A DNA stretch of 64,000 nucleotides from Hirudo medicinalis (taxonomy: Eukaryota > Annelida > Clitellata > Hirudinida > Hirudinidae), in NCBI GenBank assembly GCA_011800805.1, contig MPNW01000015.1:45880-109879 (forward strand), written 5' to 3'. Positions 11,592 to 23,473 of the stretch are shown piece by piece. The position numbers were made by a program, and so were the translations under genes. Each line of letters starts with the position of its first letter. Position 1 is the stretch's first letter. Under the pieces are notes generated by a model, which saw only the letters and a program-made list of their open reading frames with translations, was not told where the DNA came from and made no database searches.

Positions 11592-14500
11592 CTACTGGAT
11601 GCAGCACATCTTGTGGCCGTTCTTCCTCAGCTTGTACTTGGGGTGGTACTTCTCCAGGAAGCAGAGCTGCTTTGAATTGATGGCTCCCCTCCTCCTCCTG
11701 CAACGATGATGATGATGATGATGATGATGACTAGGAAGTGGATTGGATGACTGTTATCATTACAAATTAGACCATTAACAGGTTAATGGGTTGAACGAGA
11801 ATATTTGAAATAACACAAAAGTTAGGCTCGTAAAATTATTCACGAGCAAAAGAATGTAGTTGAGAATCAAGAATATCATAAATAATTTCTATTGTGATAA
11901 GTGATTAGTTAGCTGTCAATAGCAAACTCACTCCCTGATGAGTGCAACTGCATCCTCATACTTCATGCCAAGTTCAATCAGGGCCAAAGCCACCAGAACT
12001 GGAGCCCTGGGCATTCAAGAACAAAACAACTGACAACCAATCATGACGAGGGGTTTAAAACTTTCCCACCAATCAGAAGTAGTCAAAATAATATATTCTA
12101 GTGTAATAGCAATAAATAAATAATAATAATCATCAACGACCTACCTGCCAAGCCAGCCACACAGTGTACAGCGATGCAGGTGTTAGGGTCTTCTCTGAAC
12201 CTGTCCTTGAGCAATTTGAACCAGTCTCTGATCACGTTTTCTGGGGGGCTCGTGCCATCGTCGAACGGCAGATCCTTGCGGAGTGAAAAAAAGGCCCCCA
12301 TTAGAAATAATGCGATACTGCTATTATTACTGGCCACGAATTTGTAATTACAACAACCCTATCAGGGGCATACAATCCAATGAAATGTAATATTAATATA
12401 ATAATATTAATTACAATGTTAATTATAACAAATTATCATATTAATATTGTCATATTATAAAGTTATAATTTTAATATTATAATTCAATCCACTCATTCAG
12501 ACATTCTCACTCATGGCCGTTTTGGCGACAGAGATTACTTTCTAACAATCATTCGCTCGACAATGCTAATTAGAAGTCGTTTGCACCCGAGAGACCGCAC
12601 GGGAGGCGGGCACGAATGCGGACGAGGAATCGCTTTCAATCAGTTGTTCGGTCACAACAAATGCAATTAGGAATTCACGACGTTCGAACGACGTGCAGTC
12701 GATCTCGTGTCGTGCCCGCTAGTCGATTATGACGATGATGGTTGTGGTTATTACGACGATTCTTTTGTTGAAAATTATTCATGTTCCAGTGAAAATAGTA
12801 ATTTATGTTTCAACGAGCCCGAGTGCGTGTAACGTGTTCACGTTGAAAATGTTCACGTTGTCGTTCCAGGAGTGAAACGGACATTAAATTTCATTCAGAA
12901 AAACAACCACATAACGATAGAATAAATATCAATGAAAATTGATTGAAAAATGACTGAAAATGTCAATAACAATTATAATAATAATAATAATAATTTATGG
13001 AATAATAATTAATCGAGGAAGTCCTCGCATTCAAACGGCACGGAAAGGAATCGACAACGAACGACGACGTCGAATGTGATTAAGCTGCAGAAATGAATAA
13101 TTATTCTGAATTTTAATTCTTAACCACTCGAACATTAATATTTCAGGATTCCAGGAAAAGTGGAATGTCAAGTGTTCTCGAGTGTTCAAAGTGTCGAGAC
13201 AACTTGTGCCGACGTCAAGCTTCCGCACACCTGGAGATCTCGTCGACGACAGGTCGGCAATTACACTGACGACTCTTAGTGCTTTAATTTCAACCACAAG
13301 ACTCTTTCAATCGCCCCCAATCAAAAACATCGTGCAGACAGGGGACATAACCAAGGGACTGACAGGAGACATAACCATGGGACTGACAGGAGACACAACC
13401 AGGGGACAGACAGGAGACATAACCAAGGGACTGACAAGAGACACAACCAGGGGACAGACAGGAGACATAACCACGGGACCGACAGGGGCTTAAAAAATAC
13501 TATGCACTCATTTATATCTCTCTGAGGAAACCGGGCGGGCCAATCAAATGCATTCTTTTTTATGAATGAACTTTTGTCATTTTGCATCTCTGACATTCAA
13601 CAGATGGAAAAATATTTATTTTTTTAGCTGGAAAGTTCAGGCCTCCAAGGTCACGACCTCCGTGAAACCATGGCATTGAGAGGAATGCCAAGAGCCGCGA
13701 AGGTCACGACCTCTGACAAATGATTGCATCGCACAATACTAAAGAAAGATATTGTGAAATGCCATCTTATAATAATAATAATAATAATAATAACAACAAC
13801 AATAATAATATATTACCTTGTTCATAATTCTCACTATCACTAAATTTTGTTACCAATCCATTAAGCACACATGTGCTGCTTATACATTAAATCACATTAT
13901 GTCAAGTTACATTTAAAATTAATGCTAGATTGAATTGCACAGCTGAATCTTGCATCTTGAAGTGGAGGGAAACATGCTTGGGACAAAAGCGTGTCAACCT
14001 TGTTAATAATCAACGTAATAATGAATAGCACAGCCTTCGGGCACGAGGTGCTATCACGACCAGGTAAGAAGAAAACACAAGGACAGGTACATCAATTTCA
14101 ATACAGGTAGATCGATGCAGGTGTACGACAATGTCTCGCTTACAACAGGTGTCTACAGACAGGTAGGAGAAGGAATCACTTTGCCAGAAGCACTGACATC
14201 GGTGTCATTGGCAGGAAAAGGTTATGGTTATGATTATGATATGTGAATCGGAGAATGCAACGCAGTGTGCGATTACAAAATGCAACGTCAACCTCGACCC
14301 CGGGAACACCAATGCCTCTCGGCAAACAACCAAGACACTCACGACAACAGAGATCCCCTCCTTTGCCAGCTTCTCAGTGCCATAGGAGGACTCGCAGACC
14401 CTGACCACGTCCTTCACCCTGTGCTTCTTGAGTTCCTGACAAAATAAAAATGAATGGCCCGATAAAAACATGCGTAAATCTGAATGTTAACTAGATTTAA

Positions 14501-16773
14501 ATCATTCGACCGGCCTTTAATGATTACGCTTTAAGCGAGTCGTTATCGAAAGCATCCCTGCCAACAACAGATTCTCTTTACGTTCTGTTTTGGGCACAGT
14601 TTTCATTTTGAAACACAAGTCGAGCATAAAAACAACCCGCGCTCTCTCTCGGCATCTGGAAACTAAATTTAGTTCTCAGCACTATTTCCTAAATCCTACT
14701 GTTATTTCCCCAAAGCCTTCGTAGTAGCATCATCATCATGTTCACCATCATCATAATCAACCAGACGACATTGTTGATGCTAAACAAACCACAATGACAA
14801 TACAAATTTCTTTGCATAATCATCAACAACAACAAATCAACAAGCTCCCCCGACATCGATCCCTGCCGACGCGGACATTGTCCCCGACATCGATCCTGTG
14901 TCGACGTCAGTGCTCGAAGTGGTGCGACGTCGCCGGAAGAAACGCCGACAAGGTAATTTAGGTGGCAATTTGGCTGGAAATAACGGCCTTCGCCTCCCAA
15001 GAATCCGACTCGTCCGAGTCCAAGGCATCTGCTTTTATTTAGAGCCGGAGATTAGTGCCGCGTTAAAAACACGGTCCCTCGTTTCGGCCGGGGAGACAAT
15101 GATGCAATCGGCTCGGAAGTGATTCGGATGCCACGTGATGATGTTGATGGTGATGGCGATGAAGATGATGATGGCAATGATGATGATGATGGCGATGAAG
15201 ACATGGGTGTCATGCCAAATAGAAGCTTAAAGCCTCTCAAAACTGCGTTCATAATTTATGCTCGACAGTGGATAAGACTACTCGTGAATGTGATAATGTA
15301 CAACGTCACAATAATGCACCTCTCGAGCACGATAAGCGTGCAATAACAAAAATGGCAACTCTTCATGCACTCAAAAACTGAAAACAAAATCTTATTTTTT
15401 GTTGTTGTTGTTGCCTGAATCAACATCGGAGATAAAATAGAAGTTCTGAGAAGGGAAAAGATGGAGATACACTGTTACATCAAAACATGCAGGTCACCGA
15501 TAAACAACTAACTGTAGTAACTATTATTATTATTATTATTGTTGTTGTTGTTGTTATTAATGTCATTAGTGTCATTATTATTATTATTATAGAGGTAATG
15601 GTTATGATGCTGCTGATGGCTCAAGAAACAAAACAGACTGCAATCCAGACAGGTGGTGAGATAAGAAGCAGTTCCAAGAGATAAGGAGAAGAATATTTCC
15701 AAAGCTGGATTCAAATCCCAGCTTCTCCCACAAAAAAAGCATCAATCACTGACGACTGCCATTCCTGGCAACTACAGACGCAAGCAAGACTCACTCAAGT
15801 ACTTCACAACTCAAATCAAAAATAATAATAATAATATAATAATAGTAACAAAATAATAATAATAATAATAATAATAACAAGCTCATGATCATTTGTACAT
15901 GATAACATGAAATGTAACAGCAGTAACAACATTGATCAGAGACAAGAGATGATGTCTTTAAATGTCGTCAACAAAAATCTGAGACCAAGCAACAAGGTCA
16001 TACTGACAATACTAATAATAAATTTTTACAATAATAATTTTAAAGATTATATTAATAATTGATAATAATATTTCACTATTGCTCTAGTTCTCTAATACTA
16101 CAATCATGCCAATCAGAAACAAGAGCCTCTACTGTGACTGCGTTGACCAGGTATGAGGTTATTCGGTATTTACAGGTGCCGTCTCACTGTACTAATCATA
16201 ATGATCAACATCATCGATGAAACGTACCCCATGAGGATCGATATCAGGATCATAAATTCTGAAGGTAATCATCATTATCAGTGATATTCATCGAATGGCA
16301 TCTTGTTCATGCAAGATAGCTACGCAAACCTTGCTAGAACAATAGCCACCTTGAACATCACTCATTCCTCAGGTGGACTGGATTTTAATTGACTCAGGTA
16401 AGAACTAATAGAGGTGCTCTAGGTCTCCGTGGAGACCAGAGATGAGTCAAAGTCAGGTGTCTAGGCTTGTTAAAATTTCTAAGGGCAACTTCCAGCCAAA
16501 AATAATGGTCATCGGACAGTTGCTATCGGCCGTCATCGCAATTCTTTAGTAGTTATCATTATGAACAGCAACAATCTAATGACACGACAGATACTAAACG
16601 ATGATGATGATGATGATGATGGTGGTGGTGCTGTTCAGAGTCCTTCAAACAAGCTGACATATAATCCAATTATTGGTTACTTAATAACAAGTAATTATTA
16701 TTAACAGTTACTTAGTTAGCTATTTACTGGGTGCTGTTCAAACAAGCTAACAATCTAATCCAATATTGGTTAT

Positions 16774-16822
<49 letters not shown>

Positions 16823-17672
16823 CNNNNNNNNNNNNNNNNNNNNNNNNNNNNNNNNNNNNNNNNNNNNNNNNNNNNNNNNNNNNNNNNNNNNNNNNNNNNN
16901 NNNNNNNNNNNNNNNNNNNNNNNNNNNNNNNNNNNNNNNNNNNNNNNNNNNNNNNNNNNNNNNNNNNNNNNNNNNNNNNNNNNNNNNNNNNNNNNNNNNN
17001 NNNNNNNNNNNNNNNNNNNNNNNNNNNNNNNNNNNNNNNNNNNNNNNNNNNNNNNNNNNNNNNNNNNNNNNNNNNNNNNNNNNNNNNNNNNNNNNNNNNN
17101 NNNNNNNNNNNNNNNNNNNNNNNNNNNNNNNNNNNNNNNNNNNNNNNNNNNNNNNNNNNNNNNNNNNNNNNNNNNNNNNNNNNNNNNNNNNNNNNNNNNN
17201 NNNNNNNNNNNNNNNNNNNNNNNNNNNNNNNNNNNNNNNNNNNNNNNNNNNNNNNNNNNNNNNNNNNNNNNNNNNNNNNNNNNNNNNNNNNNNNNNNNNN
17301 NNNNNNNNNNNNNNNNNNNNNNNNNNNNNNNNNNNNNNNNNNNNNNNNNNNNNNNNNNNNNNNNNNNNNNNNNNNNNNNNNNNNNNNNNNNNNNNNNNNN
17401 NNNNNNNNNNNNNNNNNNNNNNNNNNNNNNNNNNNNNNNNNNNNNNNNNNNNNNNNNNNNNNNNNNNNNNNNNNNNNNNNNNNNNNNNNNNNNNNNNNNN
17501 NNNNNNNNNNNNNNNNNNNNNNNNNNNNNNNNNNNNNNNNNNNNNNNNNNNNNNNNNNNNNNNNNNNNNNNNNNNNNNNNNNNNNNNNNNNNNNNNNNNN
17601 NNNNNNNNNNNNNNNNNNNNTATTTACTGGGTGCTGTTCAAACAAGCTAACATCTAATCCAATATTGGTTAT

Positions 17673-17715
<43 letters not shown>

Positions 17716-18014
17716 CAACAACCAGGAAGAGATGAATTGGTTTCATTCCTCCTTTGCGAAAAAAAAAGATAGATCGACACAGAAAGCGGATAACTCTTGT
17801 TTAGCTTTAAGGATGATTATGCATTAGTCATCATTATGCGCACTTATGTTCTATCCTTCAAAATTAAGACCATGATGATGATGATGATGATGAATAAGAT
17901 GATGGTTATCATTGTCATGGCTAAGGAATAATTAATAATAGTTGTGCAATGTGAATACTATTTATTTGGTTGAAATGCTCATTCGATATTAACAACACAT
18001 TTGGAATAATGATT

Positions 18015-18073
<59 letters not shown>

Positions 18074-21000
18074 TTGCTAATGTTAATACCCAGAAAGAAT
18101 CCCCAAGGAAAACCTTGGATGATTATATTTCATCAGGGCAGTGAATGGCACATCCTTCAACACATTCATCCATCTTCCTGGTTTGATGTCATAGCAACAA
18201 GACTGCGCGAACCAAAACATAAACAACAAGAACAACAAATCATCGACAGCACCCTGCGCCTTCACCTGCGTTTGACGACTCAAAAACAACACGTCGACCT
18301 AAGAAGAACGCCCACCATGTCGAAAACTAGCAACAAGAAAAGCAACAGCAAGAACAACAACAACAAGAAAAGCAACAGCAGCAACATCAACAACAACAAC
18401 AAGAGAATCTTCAACATCACTGAGACGAGAAGTTATTTAAAGTTATTTCCAGTTTGGATTTAACAGCTTCCTCTTATAATTTAAAAAAAAAATCAGTAAA
18501 GATTTTGTGCCTTTTAATTGTCTGCCGTTTAAAAACCACAACAGACATAATTAAATATCCTCGCACATTATGCTTCGTGCTGGTGATGATGATGGTGACG
18601 ATGATGGTGATGATGACTGCGATGAATGCATTTTAGAAATTGTAAAATTAAAAACTTTAAAAACGGCGAAAGCACGACCATGGATAATCCAGGAGTCCAT
18701 GGATTGTGTAAGCAAAAACATGCCTTCTGTTTCTGAAGAACAGAAGTGGAAGTTCTGGGAAGCGTCCAATAAATCAGTTTCAGTTCTTCGGGGACTCCCG
18801 GTCCACTCCGCCACACTTTTTCGCTTAGATCGATGATGATGGTGGTGATGCAGGTGGTCATATCAACGTACGACTTGGTGATCATCGTGCGACAAAATGA
18901 TATTCATGATTACAATCTACAGAAGAAACGTCCTCGGCGATCAAATTTACAATCACATTTACAATCAAATTTATCCGATCAAAATGGGAAAATGTAAAAG
19001 TAACCATCCGATGTTGACATCAGCATCAACAGCTGACACTAACATATTGTGTAAACGGATTCAATAGATTAATACCACTAATTAGTCAATCAATGATGAT
19101 GATGATGATGCTGATGGTAATGATGACGTAAGTGATGATATTGATGACAAGAGCGAAAGAACGGATAACGTACGAGTGCAGACTGATTTTTTTGTCTTTA
19201 TTTAAGGAGTCCATCCAGTAAAAAGTGAAAGTGAATCCAATATGCAGAAAGAAGCAGGGATTCCAAGATGCGTCAATAATGAATCAAATTACGATGATAG
19301 TAATAATAATAATAATAACAACAATAAAGATAATAATAATAACAACAACAAAGGTAATAATAATAATAACAATAATAATAATAATAATAATAAGAAGAAG
19401 AAGAAGAAGAAGAAAGAAAACATTTAGAGAGGTGATGATCACTTTGCATTAGAAATGGCCAATAAAGGATCCATGAATACCAGAGCACATAAAGGATTTG
19501 CACTTAAAAGTCCAGCATAACTTTCACTGTTACAAGTTTCTAATTCACAACTAATGGGCGAATTAAGAGCAGATTATCGCGTTTAAGTTTTACATTTACA
19601 GCAATAAAAAACTGACTATTCATGCCACAACTATTGTTTTGCTAATAGCACTCTTACAACTATCTTATAGTACAATCATCGTCATAATACTAATAATAAC
19701 AATAACAATAACAACAACAATAATACTAATAATAACAACAATAACAATAATAGTAATATTAACAACAACAATAATAATAATAATAATAATAATAATAATT
19801 ACAATAATAATAATAACAATCGTCAGTTTCTCGGTTGTGCTTGTGCGTAGTTGCGTTATCGCTTGTTTACTCGCACATTCTCCCCTGAAATAACAATCTG
19901 TTTACGCATTTTATTCCGGATTTGTAGGTCGAGCAAAAGGTCGACAAACAAACAAGCATGGGTAACTAATCCCATGCTCAGGTCACGTTGATTAAATCAT
20001 TAAATCATTTAATTCAATATTCTTAAGTTTTAGCATTGGATTTAATAGTCTCAGTTATTGCTCGTTGACTTAAACTCTGAATCTGCACTCACAATTCTGT
20101 AATCATCGACCTCTCTAGTCACAAAATCATCTCATCTCAGATCATCATTGACAAACAGAAAGAGAAAGTTTGGTATTCCAACTCGACCCAGACAGGGTCA
20201 AAAGTTCAACTCAAGGTCAGTTTTCACTCCTCTAGATCAACAAGTTGTCTGGAGTCTATTTTAGCAAGACAACAAGCAACGTTGATGATGATGGTGATGA
20301 TAGCAGTAACAGCAGTTACATAATTGTAGATATTGTGAAGCAACGACCAAATAGCACATGATTGCGATGAGATACAAGAAATACAAATAGTAGGAAGCAA
20401 TACTCCCACGTGCATCGAATACAAATGGTTACAAATAGTGTGAAACAATACTCACACGTGCAGCGTTAAACAGTTGTTCTAAAACGTGACGTATCAACCT
20501 TAACAACAAAATTTGTGACACAGACGAACGACGTTCATGGCCTTGTGACGTGATTTTGATCGGGGCAAAGTCAAGTCCATGTCTTCAATAAGAGGTGATT
20601 AACTTGAATGATTTAAAGTGGTTTTTTCCCTGACCGTCCGTAAATCGTGCACGCACAAATCACGACGACAACAATGAGTTTCATACATTTGCAACAATAG
20701 TTGATGTGTATTCAAAATAACTTTGTTAACAGATGACATTGTGTAACCTACAACTACAACGACCATAAAAATAATGACATTAATAACTCATCATCATCGT
20801 CGTCATCATCATCATCATAAAAAGACTCAACAATTACAACATCAGACAGCCACTAGAAACCACACAGACCTGCATTAAAACACCAGCCATGACAATGATG
20901 AAAGTGAATCTGCCACCCAAACAACCACCCAACCACCCAACCATCATACTACCCAATTATATGCACTGCCAACCACAACCAACAGCTGTGGATCTCTTGG

Positions 21001-21700
21001 GCTGGCACAACCAGACAGACCTGTTTGTGACATCACTGTGTAACAATACAGGCAACAATATCAACGCTGCCTATCCTGTCACAACATTTACCTTTACCAT
21101 TTCCGACACCGACATCGTTTCATCACCATCGTCATCGCTTCATCATCATGACTTCCATCAACGCCTTTAATTATTGCAGTGATTAATAAAGTTTAATCGA
21201 GTTAATCATTAAATTAGAAAGGATAATTCGAGCGGACGACGCGGACACGTCTCATGTGATCGTGATTCACAAATTGCTCTGAGTACACAGAATCACTTGA
21301 AGTCCGACAACAACAAACAACAAAAACAACAGCAGTGTGGCCTCAAACTGAAACTACCAGAAGTGACAAAGATCACGCACCATTGTGGAGCTGAATCATG
21401 CGACTGAAATTTAGAATCTAAGGATCGCCAACATTCCTGTACTACTCTTTCTACCAAAGTCCAACCAAAACTCAACCAAACCTACAAGGATATCAGTTCA
21501 CCGGGCATCAATGCCCCCTATCAGAGCACAACTCCCCAGAACTCAGTACCCTCTTAACTGTTTTATCGCTACAACTTATAACTCACCTCCACAAACTTGT
21601 CCATGGTGGCTTCTGATGGCCTGTATGTGATGAGGAACCTCATGCCCTTGTACTCGATCTGAGCTGGTTCTGGCTTCCTGACCTTCATTATGTTCGACAT
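11592..21700 (-). CDS. PTP4A: PTP4A/PRL protein tyrosine phosphatase
   Basis: Phosphatase of regenerating liver, a small prenylated dual-specificity phosphatase of endomembranes and plasma membrane that also binds CNNM magnesium transporters (family knowledge). Exons in gene order: 21700-21587, 14435-14343, 12274-12145 (or 12141), 12006-11932, 11697-11592. The protein opens with [19 protein letters not shown], then [19 protein letters not shown], the general-acid loop LPFDDG, the P-loop start [26 protein letters not shown] and [17 protein letters not shown]. It ends NGHKMCCIQ, a CaaX prenylation box. Length is about 173 aa, as in the family. Introns are very large (7.15 and 2.07 kb). Oddity: the junction after the P-loop exon is one base short for the strong donor at 12144. 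In-frame reading needs a donor 4 nt further on and then adds a residue to the P-loop. Confidence 0.93.
11705..11730. repeat. (GAT)n microsatellite
   Basis: Uninterrupted GAT repeat immediately intronic to the last PTP4A exon, about 8 bp from the acceptor at 11698 on the minus strand. Length changes here could affect the polypyrimidine region of that splice site. Confidence 0.9.
13337..13491. repeat. 24-bp minisatellite, about 6.5 copies
   Basis: Tandem 24-mers of the form GACAGGAGACATAACCAAGG plus GACT, lying in a PTP4A intron. Copies 3 and 5 share the variant ACAACCAGGGGACA, so alternate units resemble each other more than neighbours do, hinting at duplication of a two-unit block. The period is a multiple of three, so both strands stay open through the array (TGDITKGL octapeptide on plus, SVPWLCLL on minus). 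No splice sites or domain support real coding. Confidence 0.9.
13766..13812. repeat. (AAT/AAC)n microsatellite
   Basis: Simple AT-rich trinucleotide repeat in a PTP4A intron. Confidence 0.85.
15685..15728 (+). ncRNA. tRNA-like minihelix (acceptor stem plus T-arm only)
   Basis: GGAGAAG (15685-15691) is perfectly complementary over 7 bp to CTTCTCC (15722-15728). Between them lies a T-arm with the canonical loop TTCAAAT (710-716) on a stem CTGGA/CCCAG (four of five pairs). Only 13 nt (AATATTTCCAAAG) stand where a D-arm, anticodon arm and variable loop should be. It is followed by CACA. This may be a tRNA pseudogene or the tail of a tRNA-derived SINE with an internal deletion. A chance match is possible but seven perfect pairs next to a B-box core are unlikely. 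No function is claimed. Confidence 0.35.
16599..16630. repeat. (GAT)n/(GGT)n microsatellite
   Basis: Compound trinucleotide run in the long PTP4A intron, directly before the 92-bp tandem repeat. Confidence 0.85.
16647..17715. repeat. About 92-bp tandem repeat enclosing the assembly gap
   Basis: A unit containing CAAACAAGCTRACAT, then ATCCAATATTGGTTATTTAATAA-type sequence, occurs at about 16647, 16739 and 17640. The last two copies, on either side of the gap, match almost exactly from TATTTACTGGGTGCTGTTC into a (TAA)n run. The array probably defeated assembly. Confidence 0.75.
16824..17620. other. Assembly gap (797 N)
   Basis: A run of N with no sequence information, flanked on both sides by the same tandem-repeat unit and (TAA)n. 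Its stated size may be an estimate. It lies in a PTP4A intron, so no recognised exon is affected. Confidence 0.99.
18014..18071. repeat. (GAT)n microsatellite, about 19 units
   Basis: Almost perfect GAT repeat in the long PTP4A intron. Confidence 0.95.
19300..19412. repeat. Compound (AAT/AAC/AAG)n microsatellite
   Basis: Low-complexity purine-rich block that drifts from AAT through AAC to AAG units. Open frames across it (poly-Asn, poly-Lys, poly-Tyr on the other strand) are artefacts of the repeat. Confidence 0.9.
19684..19820. repeat. Compound (AAT/AAC)n microsatellite
   Basis: Degenerate AAT/AAC repeat, about 135 bp, in the long PTP4A intron. Confidence 0.85.
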
Positions 21701-23473
21701 TGTTGCGACCTCCGTTGCCGACCAAGAGATGCTTTGACTCCTGCCTTAACAGATTCCTAGGCATAACAGGGGCTCATTACAATAACTATCAAATGTCTAT
21801 TCAGGAATATTTTGTGGATTTAATTTTAAAATCTAACTAAAAGCAATCATGGCGGTGTACCGACATAGGTCACAACGTAGGTTCAAAATGTGGACTGCTA
21901 CAACAATAAAATAAAGTAAAAGCCATAATTACTATGACCACGACATTGAGAACAACATCATCTCACAACAACAACTAGAGTTTCTCACCAGTTGTTCACA
22001 CTACCAACTCATAAGCATTGTACAGATTTGAATATGACATTGCAAATGACATTGCACATTTGACACAACTTTTTGCTAGATTCGCATTTGATTCTTCTGA
22101 TTCAATTGATTGTGGCTAGCCAGCAGAAAGCATCTAAACATTACAATAGCTACGGCATCAGCACGAACAGCCTACAAATGAACAGAACAAGGTGAACATG
22201 CTTGTCGATGAGGACGGGGATGTAGTCTAGTGAAATTGTTTGTTGCTTCGTCCCGATGTTTGCATAAGAATGTCCGCTAGTTCAAGTAGTTCTTATCGTT
22301 CACAGTTGAATCCAAGGATGCTTCCAGATTTGGTGGAAATTGCGTGCGGCTCTTCCGTGGGCTTCGTCGTCTAGCTCAGTCGTGTTGGGATCGGCAGTAC
22401 TCGCCAGCAGTGCAGGTCATATCCGTGATGAAAATGATGTTTGTTTCAGGAAACTACAAAGCATTTCAAACGTATCTTGATAGCTCCTAACAAAGGGCTT
22501 CCAACCAAAGCATCAAATCAAACCAAAATAAATCAAGGTCAAAGTTATTCTCACGAACGTATTCCATACTCGAAACAACTCCTTTGTATTTGTTTGGTCT
22601 ATAACGGACATCTTTACATCATGCGTCGTTATGTCTCTAATGCGCTGCCATTATCGTTGTAGCCAGACTTAAGGGGCACGCTTACTCTCGCAAATTCTAA
22701 ATAAATAACTTTTCGATCGCCAAACATTCCCTACATTCCCAAATCAGTAAATTTCTACCACAAATGTTGATGCGGCACGTCTTTGTGACGATATTTTTGA
22801 CCATATTCAAACAAAAAACTCACCTCTTCACTATAGGACATTGAATTCGAAGCGGCTGTTGGAAAAATGTCGAAATATAAGAGCGACCTCGATTCCGAGA
22901 TGGTCAGCAAAAAATATGATCAGAAATTCTCTTCACAGAGAGCAATTTCAAGAGCGAAGTCTCCGCACGCTTCTGTCGCAAGTACGAATGCTCACTCAAA
23001 AGTTCCAATAACCCGAAGATTAGAAATAAACTTTTACTCAATCAGATGATAAAATTACATTTATAAAATAGGTTGTAGTTGTAGACTTTTATTTTAAAAA
23101 TAATTACAAGCAATATTTCATAGATGTTGTGCAACCTTGTAATACTACGTATCAGCATAAATGAATTTTATAATTTGAATCATTATAATAATTACATGAT
23201 CAATATTTTAAAATAACATCTAGATTAATCACAAAATTAATCCCTTTTAAACTGACAACTTTTTGTTAATAAATTTTATAGGTAATACTGCTCGTATTTT
23301 TTTAAATTAACATGTTAAAATTTTTAATTATATTAGCATATGTTTGAATTTAGTACCATGTGTCGATCTGGAAGATATTGGGGTCTTAGCTTGTATCCGA
23401 TTTGAACTCAGAGCTCATAGTTTTTGCACAGATTCACTTTTTGCTCGAATAGTGAAACTAAAAAGAGCAAAAC
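21701..23473. other. Divergent intergenic region between PTP4A and TMEM38
   Basis: Holds the 5' ends of two divergent genes. On minus, ATG 22841 to 22824 reads MSYSEE and meets a strong donor GTGAGT, a candidate leader exon of unknown gene. On plus, 22867-23049 is a 60-codon open stretch rich in Ser and Lys with no recognised domain. Otherwise unremarkable. Confidence 0.4.

Larger units (their letters stand above)
14436..21586 (-). other. First coding intron of PTP4A (7.15 kb)
   Basis: No exon was recognised between the first and second coding exons. The intron is filled with microsatellites: ATT/GTT at 15520-15590, AAT at 15824-15880, GAT at 16599-16630, GAT at 17874-17893 and 18014-18071, AAC/AAT/AAG at 19300-19412, AAT/AAC at 19684-19820. 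It also holds the tRNA-like hairpin at 15685-15728 and the assembly gap. The many short open stretches here are repeat-driven or random. Confidence 0.75.

Noticed and set aside
13337..13491. Considered as a CRISPR-like array
   Set aside because: Direct 24-bp tandem units without spacers in an animal intron: a minisatellite.
16731..17657. Long open frames through the N run on both strands
   Set aside because: They consist of unknown bases plus (TAA)n; no coding evidence.
22366..22430. TAGCTCAGTCG resembling a tRNA A box
   Set aside because: No cloverleaf can be drawn and the downstream B-box-like GGTCATATCC lacks key bases.
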